Positions 22,701 through 33,800 of a stretch of DNA of 36,051 nucleotides are shown here, in pieces (within the stretch, counting starts at the first letter, position 1; each line of letters begins with the position of its first letter). A program made the translations under genes and the position numbers. The DNA is taken from NCBI GenBank assembly GCA_007026445.1, contig VDMD01000198.1, positions 1 to 36,051 of the forward strand. The letters are read 5' to 3'. The notes beneath the pieces were generated by a model. The model saw nothing but the letters and a program-made list of their open reading frames with translations, made no database searches and had not been told where the DNA came from. This DNA is from Schizophyllum amplum. Lineage: Eukaryota > Basidiomycota > Agaricomycetes > Agaricales > Schizophyllaceae.

Positions 22701-24460
22701 CCGTCTGCGACCAAAGAGTAAGCCATGAGTCGTAGACGCGCAGCCAAGAACGTACACATGCTTCAGGCCGGTAGCCGCCAACAGGGTGTTGACTTGGTCT
22801 TTCTGGAGATATTGCATGACATTGAGCAGCCGATCCGTCCAAGCAGCTTCGTCGACCTCTATATTCTTCGACGTTGAAGGCGCATTGGGTGACGGAAGAG
22901 GAAGAATGTAGTCGAGGAGGGCTTGTTCGGCATTCACTCTGAGGACACCGTGAATTCAGTGTCAATCCTTGAGAAAGGGAATGTGCTCACTTCACTTCAG
23001 TACGAACCCCGAAGGCAGACAGTATTTCTTGCGGTATCCAGGAGAAGTGACGCACGGCTTGTACGTCCTTGTTCTCTCTGCAAGCACGGTGAGCGAAGTA
23101 CATCATGCACCGACTCGGACTCACATTTGCGTATACGCTTGGTTGTACATCTTCCCCTAGGCAGGACAACGCCTCCACCCGCACTGACACACGTTTATCT
23201 ATACCCCTACCCGCGATCGCCTTGAGCTGATCCAGCGATACATGGTGCAGCACGGTCTCGTAGTCGAGATGCGAGTACACTTTACACACCGCGGCGCGCA
23301 CTTTCTCATCCGGATCGAGCAGCTTCTGTTGCAGGGACTCCTCGATCACCGGGCGCTGCTCCTGGAGATTCACCAGCAGCCCCTTCGTCGCCTCGACGAA
23401 CTTGAGGCGCACGACGGTGAGCTTGTCGTTCTTCCGGCCGAGCCACATGTTCCAGAGCTGGGGGAACTTCTTGACGAGGTCAGCGCCATTGGGGTGGGCG
23501 TACATGTGGCCGAGGGCGGTGGTGGCGATTAGGCGGAGCTCAACAGCTTCGACGCGGAGTTCTTCCTCGAGTTGCGGCATAAGGGCAACGAGAACGGCAG
23601 GACAGTCACGGTTGAGGCGCTCGATGATCGTGTGCGCCTCGCGGATCTCGTCGTAGTCTTCGTCCTCGGGATCGCCGTGGCTGACGATGATGTCCGTGAA
23701 GTACTGCAGGATGCGCGTGCTCAGTTTGCCCGCGGTGGCGCGCAAGACGCCTGCGGCGAGCCTTCGTGCGCTCTTGTCTGTGGGCTGCGGCGCGGTCAGT
23801 CAGCATGTGGCGCGCATGGCCCGCGAAGCACGCACCGTGTCGCCCGTCTTAAACTGCGCTATGATCTTGTCCAGCACGTCCGTGTGCACTGTCGAGGCCT
23901 CATCGAGCACTGCAACCATAATGTCCTCCAGAAACATCTCGACCTTCTTGGCGAGGTTGCGGCGCACGAGCGTAAAGAAGTCATGGAAAATGGTGAGCAT
24001 GAGCTCCTCCGAGCCCGGCAGATCGCACACGAGCACGACGGACTTGACTTCGGACAGGGATTGGAGGAGATAGTAGTATTGGTCGTAGTACGGTGCATCC
24101 GATCCTTTGAGCCCGCTTAGAAGCTGCTGAAAGAAGAACTGGAAGATGTCGCGTAGCTCCTCGGGGGCGTATGGCGCGTCCGGGCGCATACAGTTTGAAG
24201 ATGTCGGCGAGACAGCATGCCGCGTACGCCTTCACGCCACGGTCCTTGTGTAAGGTGATGGATTTGTTGACGAGTTCTTTGCTGACTGCGTTCATGGACG
24301 CTTGGTCGACGTTGTCCTGAGGTAGCGCGCGGAGTTCTTCATGCAGCGCCTTGAGCTTTTTGAGGAGCGCGTCGGTTGGTGTCCCCTTCGTGATGAGTTT
24401 CTCGCGGAACTTCAACTTCTGCAGCGCCGGTTGCGCCGCCTTTCTGGTGTTCGCCACCAT
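19725..24460 (-). CDS. PDS5: Sister chromatid cohesion protein PDS5 (two frame breaks)
   Basis: PDS5 is a HEAT-repeat protein that binds cohesin and controls its stability and release. Nineteen exons fit: 24460-23836, 23784-23125, 23077-22991, 22938-22756, 22704-22656, 22607-22538, 22482-22349, 22294-21909, 21854-21734, 21680-21256, 21201-21081, 21026-20892, 20843-20801, 20751-20646, 20591-20480, 20427-20206, 20156-20086, 20033-19838 and 19781-19725, about 1,266 residues if the frame were continuous. Conserved stretches include GVKAYAACCLADIFKLYAP, PYYDQYYYLLQSLSEVKS, GIDKRVSVRVEAL, VRHFSWIPQEIL, PTLLRRMRVS and RFNIIPFLTVHDPEEDIK. The tail is acidic and then Lys-rich, as in other PDS5 proteins. 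The ATG at 24460 (MVANTRKAAQ) is preferred over that at 24538. Two single-base insertions break the frame, near 24180 (codon ~93) and near 23154-23157 (codon ~417); no splice choice repairs them. Identity is firm; whether the copy is functional depends on whether the breaks are real. Confidence 0.92.
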
Positions 24461-24682
24461 CGCGCGCGTGGGGGGAGAGAGCAAGACGCGTTCGGTCACA
24501 CAAATGTCACGCATCACCCTGCTCCTCGACTTCCCCATTCTATCTTCCTATTGTTTGATCCTTCATTATACGAGCATTATACGAGCCGGTGAGGTCATTC
24601 CATTTTGTTTGAACGCAAACAGAACATCTCGATGCGATTGTACACACATAAGTAGAATACAAACAGTCTGGCTCGACCGAGA

Positions 24683-26952
24683 TTATCCCTGCATCCTCCG
24701 GAAGGCACCCTTGCTCCCACTGCGCACTCCCTTACGCCGGTACGAGCGACCCTTCTTCTCACTCTCGCTCAGCGTCCTATCCTCCTCCTCCCCACCAAGC
24801 TCCATACCAGCACCGAACGTCTCCACGCCCTTCCGTCGACCTTTGCCCTTGGGCGCCCCGTCGTCTGCAGCCGTAGTACTCGGCACCCACGAAACCTCCA
24901 TCCCGCCATCCATCGCGTCGTCTCTCGGCGCACGCCCACGCCGCTGCGGCGCACCAGACTTCCGCTGCCCGAACGACGCGTCCCTGTCCGGACCCGTCCC
25001 CCCGCGCACCTTGAGCGGCACCATCTTGACCTTGGTCTGGCGGCGGTTGCGCGCATAGGCCTCGTCCGCGCGTACGTTGCGCTGCCCGGGGTGCGCGCGC
25101 GGGTCCCACTTGCTGAGCTCGCCCGCGCCGCTGCTGTCGCTGCTCGCCCCGTCGTCGTCGCTGGCCGCATCTTCTTCCTCCGACCCGCTCGCGCTCTCCT
25201 CGCTGTCGTCGGTCCTGCGCTTCGACTTCTGCGCGACAGAGGACGGGTTGAGCATTGCGTACTCGGTGCTGTTGACATCGATCGCGAACGCCGGGTCCTC
25301 GAAGACCTTGGAGAAACGCGGGTCGGAGAGCAGACCCACGCCACCCTCGGCCGCCTCGTCGACCTCCATGGCATCGCCCTCGACTGGCTTCTCCGCCTTG
25401 CGCGCGCGCCGGCGCTCCTCCAGCTTCTGCGCCTTCTCCTGCTCGCGCATCACGCGCTCCGCCAGCGCCTTGTTGACCTTGACGCCCGGCTCCTTCCGCG
25501 CGCGAATGCGCGTCTCCGCCTGTTTCTCCATCTTGTCGCGGATCGCCCGCTCGCGCTGCTCCGCGTGCACATACGGGTTCGCGATGAGGCGCGCCGCGTC
25601 GTACAGCTGCAGCGCAACGAAGTACCCGTGCATGTACGGGCGGAGGGCCGGCGTGCCGACAAGGTGGTCGAGCCCGAGCACGCGCAGCTCGCTGCGCTCG
25701 ACGAACTTGTAGTCCTCGTACGCGCTGCGCGCGGTCTGGTCCTCCATCTCCTCGGTGATGTTCTCAAGGAAGGATGCCCAGCGCGGCGCGGGTCCAAGCT
25801 GTGGGATGAAGAAAGAACCCATCTGGATGCCCTCATTTGCGGTGAGCAACAGGCCGCTGCCGGGGACGTGGTGGACGTCGTTCAGGTCCATCGCCGGCGT
25901 GATTGACGCGAAATTAGTCGCAGGGGAGTTGCGGTCCCAGATTTTGATGACCTTTTTGTCGGCGCTCAGGACGAGGCCATCGCCGGCCATCCGGCTGCCT
26001 CCTTCGATCCAGGCGACGTGGGAGATGGGGAGACCGTAACCCTGGTCCTTCGTAGCGAACGCACGAGGAGAGCGGATGTCGTAGAGGAGTGTGTGGCCAG
26101 TGGAGGTACCGACGGCGTATGACAAACCATCAGCACGGGAAGAGAGAGCCGTGACGCTGACGCTGGCGTCTAGCGACCCGGTTGGCAGGAGTCGGGAAGT
26201 CGGTAGGCGGAGGATGCCAACGTTGGTGCGTGATCGAGGATCCCAGAACTGCACAGTACCGTTCCCCTCGACACCAAATGCCAACAGTTGGTGTGCGGGA
26301 TTGATATCGACGACATTGACGCCAGAGATCGGATCCTCGTCGTGCTCGTCCTCGAGTACAAGCGGTGTCATGAACCGTCCGAGCTCGAGATTAAGCCGGT
26401 ACACTTCATTGCCTGACGCCGTGAAGTAGGTGTCGCAGGAGGGGAAGTGGTATGCCAGGGATCGCCCGAACCGCGGTATTCGCGTACGATAGTGCAAGCC
26501 GCCCTGCGTATGCAGCTCGGCCGTCCGGTCATTTTGAAGATGTATGGATTTAGTCCAGTCATCCGATAGCGTCTGCGCGCATTCAAATCAGCACAATGCG
26601 GGGGGCTCCGTACTCGGCACTCACGCACAACAAAGTCGACGTTCTCCGCGTCCGTATGCCGCTCAAATTTGAGGGAGAGCTGGTCAAGATCCCATACGCG
26701 TACTTGGGGCTTGTACGTTCCAGTCGCTATAACGTGGTGCCCATCGCGAGTGGTCTTGACGCGGTTGCTGGCTTCCGGAAACTCGAAGCCCTGGATGAGC
26801 TCTATGGTGCCCTCGACTTGTTCCCGGATGGCGCGCTTGCGGCCTTTTCCCTTGACCGCGCGCTTGCGCGTAAGCCAATCGGGGAGCGAGGATGAGGATC
26901 CGGCAGCTGCGCCATTGACCGTGTAGACCTTAACGTCTCCAAAATCGGTCAT
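24683..26952 (-). CDS. ENP2: Ribosome biogenesis protein ENP2 / NOL10
   Basis: ENP2 (NOL10) is a nucleolar WD40 protein of the small-subunit processome, needed for 18S rRNA maturation. Two exons fit, 26952-26629 and 26572-24683, about 737 residues, with a 56 nt phase-0 intron. The N-terminus has SLPDWLTRKR, FEFPEASNRVK, ATGTYKPQVRVWDLD and LKFERHTDAENVDF, close matches to the family signature. WD repeats run to about residue 400 (GTVQFWDPRSR, KVIKIWDRNS), followed by a Lys/Glu-rich helix, the NUC153 motif DPRFSKVFEDPAFAID at ~521-540, an acidic Ser/Asp/Glu run, and a basic C-terminus ending near SKGAFRRMQG. It lies 222 bp upstream of PDS5 on the same strand. The ATG at 26952 is the first in frame in good context. 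Confidence 0.95.
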
Positions 26953-27870
26953 GGCGGTCGAGAACAAGGGGAGGATAATTTTGCATTGCCCGAATAGGCA
27001 GTTCCATTGTTCTCACTTTTCCCACGTGCTTAGCACTGTCATGCGACAAGACTTTCCTAATCGAGAAAAAGGTTTGTTTGCACAGCTTGTGGTCGTCATC
27101 GGAAAATCAACCGTTACGAGATTTCCAACTTCGTTCGTCGTACACGAATCATAAGTAAACGCATGGCAACAGGGTCAATTGCGCTACTGTCAAATGCTAT
27201 GATGTTGACGGAGTTCAGCGGTACGACAGGCGCGGTCATGTCCCCGATGCAGCCGCGGCACCTTCGGACTGGTGAGCCTCGAGATAAAGGACGACAGTGT
27301 AAGTACGGCTCGGCCGACCAATGTAACTGTAGCTTCTATCTTTGGGCCATGAATGTGCAGCTCATTGACACTCTGTCATCCGTGGCACTGCGCCAGTCCA
27401 ACCTATAGTGGACGCAAATTGACAACAGATGGCAGTTATCTGCTGTGGAAGGAGGACGAGAGTGCGATTGGGCCGTCATTCGTTCACCGTCCGCAGGAAG
27501 CTTGCCTGCCATCCGTGCAAGAGGTGCGTTGCTCTGTCCTCCAAAGCCGTAGGCTTATCCGTTTCGCTCGGTGATGTACCGCTAATTGCATACTGATTAT
27601 GACGCTAGCTGCGACTGGCTGCAGGCTGTTCGTCACTCACAGTGACTCAGCCTACCTTCCTCCACCGAGGAACTCCAGGGAACTCTGTCGCCTTTCTGCA
27701 GGTCACACGGAGAACCTCGGACTCGGGCATCATGTTTACTCCCCGAGCCAATGGCAACATCGAAAGCCGGTCGCAACGCGGTCCGTCACGGAAGTGGCCT
27801 TTCGAAGAAGCTCATATAAAACCAGCGCTCATGCGGCCCATGCTCCTTCATCCACATCCCGGCTCTCAGC
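26953..27870. promoter_or_regulatory. Divergent intergenic region, ENP2 / P450-2
   Basis: 918 bp between divergent starts of ENP2 and P450-2. No gene was recognised; short open frames in it have no family features. The P450-2 TATA box is listed separately. No TATA is evident on the ENP2 side, as expected for a ribosome-biogenesis gene. Confidence 0.5.
27815..27821 (+). promoter_or_regulatory. TATA box of P450-2
   Basis: TATAAAA in the context CTCATATAAAACC, 56 bp upstream of the ATG at 27871. The close spacing predicts a very short 5' leader. Confidence 0.65.
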
Positions 27871-30455
27871 ATGGCGCCCCCGGGAATCCTCTTCCTTGCG
27901 AAGGCAATTCCTCGTCTGATATATCCCTCCGTCGTCGCATACGGCTGTCTTCGTGTGTTGGAGAACACGCGCGAGGTCAAGTTGCCCGGTTGGGCGGTCG
28001 CCTGTGTTATTATTCTCGTGAATCCGCTACTATGGGTGGTTCAAGGCGCCTACGCAGAGGCACAGACTCACAAGAAGGCGACTGCTTCGGCTGCAGATGT
28101 TCCTCCTCTGGTGCCCAGCGCGCTCCCTCTGGGGCTGAGTCTCTTCATTTCCCTCCGTCAGTCGGTGAAATCAAGCTTGTTCGGCAAGTCTTCATGAGCG
28201 GCTCCATACCTCTCAGCTTTTGACAAATCATCAGCCCAAATCATTGCCGGCTGGGCAAAGACAGTAGGGACCACTGTCTTCCGCGTCAGCATCCTGGGAG
28301 ATGTACGGGTAGGTGGACTCCTATGTTCTCGCGATGTCTTGACTGACGCATACTACAGATCGTCACCCTTGAGCCTGACCACGTCAAGGTACTGACGACG
28401 ACGATAAGCAAGCGCCGGGTTCCTGCTGACCCCCATACAGGCTATTCTTGCAAGCCAGTTCGATGACTTCGAGAAGGGTGTGTCCCTTGCTCTTATGATT
28501 GATGCATGCTAAGGATGCTTGCACGCAGGCCCTGTGGTCTACGACATTCTACATTCACTGCTTGGCAGCGGAGTGTTCAATTCCGACGGCGATATGTGGA
28601 AGTGAGCCCATTTCCGCGCGATCCGGGCTGTTAGCGGCGACTAATTGCGCCCTAGGTTCCACCGCACCATGACGCGGCCGTTCTTCAACAAGGAGAAGAT
28701 TGCTCACTTTGACAACTTTGACCGGCACGCGGACGATATCATCCGTCAGGCCAAGAGCCGTCTTGCTCGGGGCTATCCTATCGATTTCCAGGATATGGTC
28801 TCGCGCTTCACCCTCGACTCCGCCACGGAATTCCTTTTCGGATTCGACGTCAACTCATCTGGCGCGGGCCTTCCGTACCCGGACGGAAACCCACTTGCTA
28901 ACTCGCCCGAATTCGTCAACCACCCGTCGAATCGCTTCGTGGAGGCCTTTTGGGAGGGACAGAACTTGACCGCTATGCGCTCGCGGACTGGCGACACGTG
29001 GAAGCTACTCGAGTTTTGGAAGGACACCATCAAGCCGTGCAGGTGCGTGCACTTAGGCGCTGGACTCCGGAGCGTCGTACGCCGGTGCTAACATCAGGCA
29101 GGACTGTCGTCGACGAGTTCACGCGGGAGATTCTCGCGGAGCAAGACTTGCACAAGGGGGACATCGAGGCTAGGCAGGGTGCATCGGGCGCGAAGCCCAA
29201 CGAGAACGACACGCTGCTGCAGCACCTTGTTGCGCATACGCAAGGTACGGCTCCGCTTCTCGATAATTGTCACTTTGCTTATGTCCTACCTACCACAGAC
29301 AAGCGCGTTCTCGCTGACGAGATCATAAACCTCCTTGTGGCCGGGCGTGACACGACCTCTGGCACTCTTACCTACGGCATCTACAAGCTAGCGGAGCACC
29401 CCGATATTCTGGCCAAATTGCGCGCAGAGATTCTGGACAAGGTGGGGCCGACACGCCGTCCGACGTACGATGATATTCGTGACATGAAGTGTAAGAGGCC
29501 TTTCCAAAGAGAATTCGAACATCTTATTGACGGATGTCACAGACTTGCGCGCTTTTCTCAATGGTGCGTAATTTTGCACAACGGCGACGTTGGTATACTG
29601 ACCTGCAGCAGAGGTCCTTCGTCTGTACCCCATCGTGTAAGTCACTGACTTTGACGTATGGATGGAGTTCGCGTGCTGATATTTCCCTCAGTCCGGTTAA
29701 CAACAGGCGAGCGCTCATCCGACACTCGGCCCGCAGTTTTCAACTAACATATTTTTCGTTAGAACGGCCAAGAGGGATACCTTACTTCCGTACAAGGACA
29801 GCAGCAAGCGCCCCGTCTTTGTGCCCAAAGGAACTCGGTGAGCATCAAATCAAGCTATGTATACTGTCTATCTAATACTATCCCTGCGAAGGTGCTTCTA
29901 CAGCGTCTATCTCATGCACCGCCGCACGGAGCTCTGGGGCCCGGATGGTATGTCCTCCGAAACTTGCATTACGCCTTTCTCTTACCGTCCACCAGCTGGC
30001 AAGTTTGACCCCGACCGCTTCATCGACGAACGCCTGCACAAATACCTCACGCACAACCCGTACATTTTCGTGCCTTTCAACGCCGGCCCACGCATTTGTC
30101 TCGGTCAGCAGGTGAGATTGGACTGTCTCACGCCCTGCGACGTCAATTAAGTGATGCCCGACGCACAGTTCGCGTACAACGAAATGTCTTTCTTCCTCGT
30201 CCGCCTCCTGCAAAACTTCAGCAGTTTCTCTTTGGCCAACGACGCGCAGCCGCAGGACTCTATCACTAGCTTCCGTACCGCGGACGCCTCCGATGCTGAG
30301 ATGGAAAACCGTGTGTTCGCCTCGCATTTAACAATGTATCTCAAGGTAGGGGTTTGCCGGTCAACGCGGCTAATGAGTGCGTGCTAATAGATTTTTTTCA
30401 GGGCGGGCTGTGGGTGCGGATGACGGAGGTTTCGCCATCGGAGAAGGACGCATAG
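27871..30455 (+). CDS. Cytochrome P450 monooxygenase, CYP63-like (P450-2)
   Basis: A paralogue of P450-1. Sixteen exons fit in one frame: 27871-28156, 28235-28308, 28359-28388, 28441-28477, 28529-28601, 28656-29042, 29102-29244, 29299-29490, 29543-29563, 29612-29636, 29692-29706, 29763-29837, 29892-29947, 29996-30111, 30169-30345 and 30402-30455, about 586 residues. The N-terminus is hydrophobic (membrane anchor). Motifs are the I-helix AGRDTT (358-363), ExxR in EVLRLYP (Glu415, Arg418), FDPDRF (475-480) and the heme loop [10 protein letters not shown] with Cys506. Exons of 15, 21, 25, 30 and 37 nt are present, and the intron after the 15 nt exon uses a GC donor. All seven introns of P450-1 are kept here at the same codon positions. 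It converges with the HMG-CoA reductase gene. CYP63 assignment is by motif memory; substrate unknown. Confidence 0.92.
29707..29762 (+). other. Non-canonical GC-AG intron in P450-2
   Basis: The exon end AACAACAG is followed by GCGAGC, and the intron ends TTTTTCGTTAG before AACGGCC. Splicing here joins NNR to TAKRD, matching NNSRTSNKD in P450-1. No GT donor nearby keeps the frame. Confidence 0.75.
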
Positions 30456-30893
30456 GCCACGACCGGTCTAGGGGAGACTTCGGATGGTTGGCACATAATG
30501 TGTGGACGTATGCATATTCCTCTTGTATAATCAGCTCCCAACAATCTGCCTTTCGATCTACACGAGCCTTCTGAATACGTGTAGGACTTCGGGGAAGAGC
30601 GGTTTGACATCCATACTTTGTTTAGAGAGCAACATCTTGGGTAGGTGTTGCTGTCCGCAGAGCTTTCACAATAGGCGTCGAACTGCATTGCCGCCGTGGC
30701 CGACGACGCCTCTGTTGGCTAGCGGTAACTTTCGAGCAGCAATTGTGTTGTAGATGTTGTGATGCATCAGACATACTTACAGCATTGTAATGAAAGAATA
30801 GACGTGTGTGTAGTGTACATAAAAGTGCGCGACAACAAATGAATGACCAAGAACTATCTCCAAAATCCACCCAATTATGATTTTGGCACTCGG
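30456..30893. other. Convergent 3' spacer, P450-2 / HMG-CoA reductase
   Basis: 438 bp between two converging stop codons, holding both 3' untranslated regions. Small open frames are present on both strands but none has family features. No transcription terminator motif can be assigned. Confidence 0.5.
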
Positions 30894-33800
30894 CTAAGGC
30901 TTGGTCTCCGAGTACGGTGGCAACGGCGGCAACGAGCCCATTGAAGACGACGTCGATAGCGACACCGGCACATGCGGACCCTCTGGTCTTGCCTCGCCCT
31001 TTGCGGCATCCGTGGCCGTGACGAGCGTGGGCTTCTCCGGAGGGTGCGCCGTAGTGGACTTCTCTAGTTGAGTCGTCGCTGGTCGCTCCGGCAGCTGCGC
31101 AGGTCCCGCGGCGGGCAGCGAGCCTCCAGGAGTTGCCGGGAGACTTGTCGCGGGCGTGTTCACCTGCGAACGGTTGTGCATCATGTGCGCGCGGATGAGA
31201 TGGCCTGCTGCGAGTGCGCTCATGAGCGAGAGCTCGCCAGCCATGACAGCGGCGGCAATGATGCGCGCCAGGGTCTGTGCGTTCTGGCCAGGGTGAGTAG
31301 GGTGCGCGCCCTTGATGCCGAGCATTTCGAGGATGGCTTGCTGTGGTGCGAGCACTGTGCCGCCGCCGACGGTGCCGACCTCGATGGAGGGCATAGTCAC
31401 GGTGATCAAGAGGTCCTCGCCGTTGTTTGTACTACACACATTATCAGAAAGGCACATCGAGTAAAAGACGACAGACACTCACGGTTCCATGAGGGTCATG
31501 CAGTTCGAGCTCTCTACGTTCTGCGCGGGGTCCTGGCCGGTTGCAATGAAGATCGCAGTGAGGATATTCGCCGCGTGCGCGTTGAAGCCACCGATGCTGC
31601 CCGCCATTGCGCTGCCAATCAGGTTCTTCTTGACGTTCAAGTTGCACAGCGCGTCCACCGTCGTCTTGAGCACGGACTTCACGACGCGGCCGGGGACCAC
31701 ACACTCCGCGACGACGCTCTTGCCACGACCCTCGATCCAGTTAATCGCAGCCGGCTTCTTGTCCGTGCAGTAGTTCCCGCTCAGCGCGAGCGTGACCATC
31801 TCGGGGAACGCCTGTTGGAGGACCTCGAGCGCCTTCTCCGTGCCCTTAGAGATCATGTTCATGCCCATAGCGTCACCGGTCGACGTCGCGAAGCGTACGA
31901 AGAGCGTGCGGCCTGCGATGGCGGTCTGCAGACTCTTGAGCTTGGCGAAGCGGGAGGTGCTCTCGAAGGCGGTCTTCATCGCGGCGTAGCCGTCGTCGGA
32001 GGCGATCCATGCTTTTGCCTGCGCAGCCTGGACGACGCTGGGGAAATCGATGGCCGGGCCGCGAGTCATGGCGTCCTTGTGCACGACAGTCGTCACGCCG
32101 CCACCTGCGTTGAGCGCCTTCGCACCGCGGGAAGTCGATGCGACAAGAGTGCCTTCAGCGGTAGCCATGGGGATAGGGCACTCAACACCGTCGATTTTCA
32201 AAGGGCCAGCGATGCCGAGAGGAAGGGGGATGTAGCCGACGACATTCTCGCAGCAAGCACCGATGACGCGCGAGTAGTCGTAGTTGGTCATGGGGATGTC
32301 CGAGTACTCGAGCGTCTTCGTGAGGGAGGCGCGAGCTACAAATTATGTCAGTCTTAATTCGGCATGGATGATTGTGCGACGCACAAATGAGTGCCCTTCG
32401 GATCCTGACCGCGCGCTCCAGCTCCTTCTTGCCCTGACCGAGCGACTTCTCCAACGCATAGGCAGCGATCTTGCCGTTCTTCGAAAGCAGAATGATCTCC
32501 TCGTCGTTGAGCAGCTTGAGGCTCTCGCTGAGGGGCCGGGGACCGTTGTTGAAGATCTCGATGCATTCTTCCAAGGGACGGACATTAGTGTTATCCATGC
32601 CTTCTGCTCAACGATCAGGACATGCACGAAAAGAAGATATGACCAACACACCATCGTCGCTGCTCGAATCCGAGCCTCCCATGGTGATCTGGAGCTTCTT
32701 GCGCTCCTGCAGCTTGCGGTCGACATCATCCAGCGAGAACGTGGGGACAACCGGCAAAGGGGCAGGACGGAAGATCGGCTGAGGCGCGACAGTTACCGCA
32801 GGCGTTGCTGTAGCAGAAATTTGGGCCGTGGCAGGAGCCGAAGCAGCGGTCGTGGGGATCGAAATTGGCGGGGGAGCAGCCTGGCGAGAGATAGCACTGC
32901 CAATCTTCAAGGTTTCCTCCTTCTCCTCAATCCGTGCATCGAAGGAACGCCCGCGCTCGACGCTCTTGAAACGAACGCCTTCACCTATGGGAAAGTCAGC
33001 ATTTGTAAGTAGACGCATAGGCAAGAAGTGACGCACTGTTGAACCCGTAATCGCCCTTGCCCAAGCCAGCGGCAATGCCTTTCAGCAGGTATCCGTTAAG
33101 CGAGACGCTGATCGCAAGCAGGATGACAATCCACTTCGAGAGCAGGGGGTCCGCCACCATCCGTGTCCACGACGTCATCAGGTCGCCGATCGAGGACATG
33201 AACCTACTCTCGACCGTAAGCCTCTATCGCGCCCCAACACCTCGACCACAACACACACCTATCAATCCGGTTGAGCGGGAAATCTGTCGGCTGCGGCGTG
33301 CGGCGTGGATACAGGTCGGAGGCCTTGTTGTCTGCATTCCATTGTCAGCCTCTGCGTTACAAGGCCCAGCCGCGCGTTCCAGGCAGCGCCCAAGCTCCGA
33401 GAAACGCAGACGCACCTGCACTCGGCACCTTGTCACCCGCGATGCTCACGTGCAGCGGCGGGTCAACGCGCACAAGCAGCTCAACATCCCGGTCCCAGCT
33501 CTGCTCCGCATCCTCCTCATGCACTGAGTACACCGGCACCTCCACATGCACCAGCTCGTCGAGCACGGCCTGCATCGCAGGCGTCGTGATGTCGACCTTG
33601 CGAGCGCCAACGGGACCGCCCGCCTGCGGCGCGCGCTGGGTGCGCGGGCTTGAGGTGAGGGGCGTGATGAGGTTGAGCACGTGCAGCGTAAGGAAGGACG
33701 CGATGAGCAGGAGCTTGAGGCGCGCGACGGGGCTTTCGCGCTCGGGGGTGTGCTCGTCGTAGTCATGGAGGTCGCCCTTGCCAAGCATGGCGCCCTTGAC

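Noticed and set aside
23107..23190. Possible 54 nt intron ending at CCTAG to explain the second PDS5 break
   Set aside because: It would remove GIDKRVSVRVEAL, which matches the conserved PDS5 repeat, so the segment is coding.
24140..24200. Possible 53 nt intron in PDS5 to explain the frame break
   Set aside because: The join is out of frame and would remove conserved residues DAPYAPEELRDIF.
25091..25906. 271-codon plus-strand open frame rich in Leu/Arg/Ala
   Set aside because: Antisense to ENP2; the ENP2 frame is clearly the conserved one.
31068..32357. 429-codon plus-strand open frame, the second longest in the region
   Set aside because: Antisense to the catalytic exons of HMG-CoA reductase and made of low-complexity Arg/Asp/His runs, a GC3-driven shadow.
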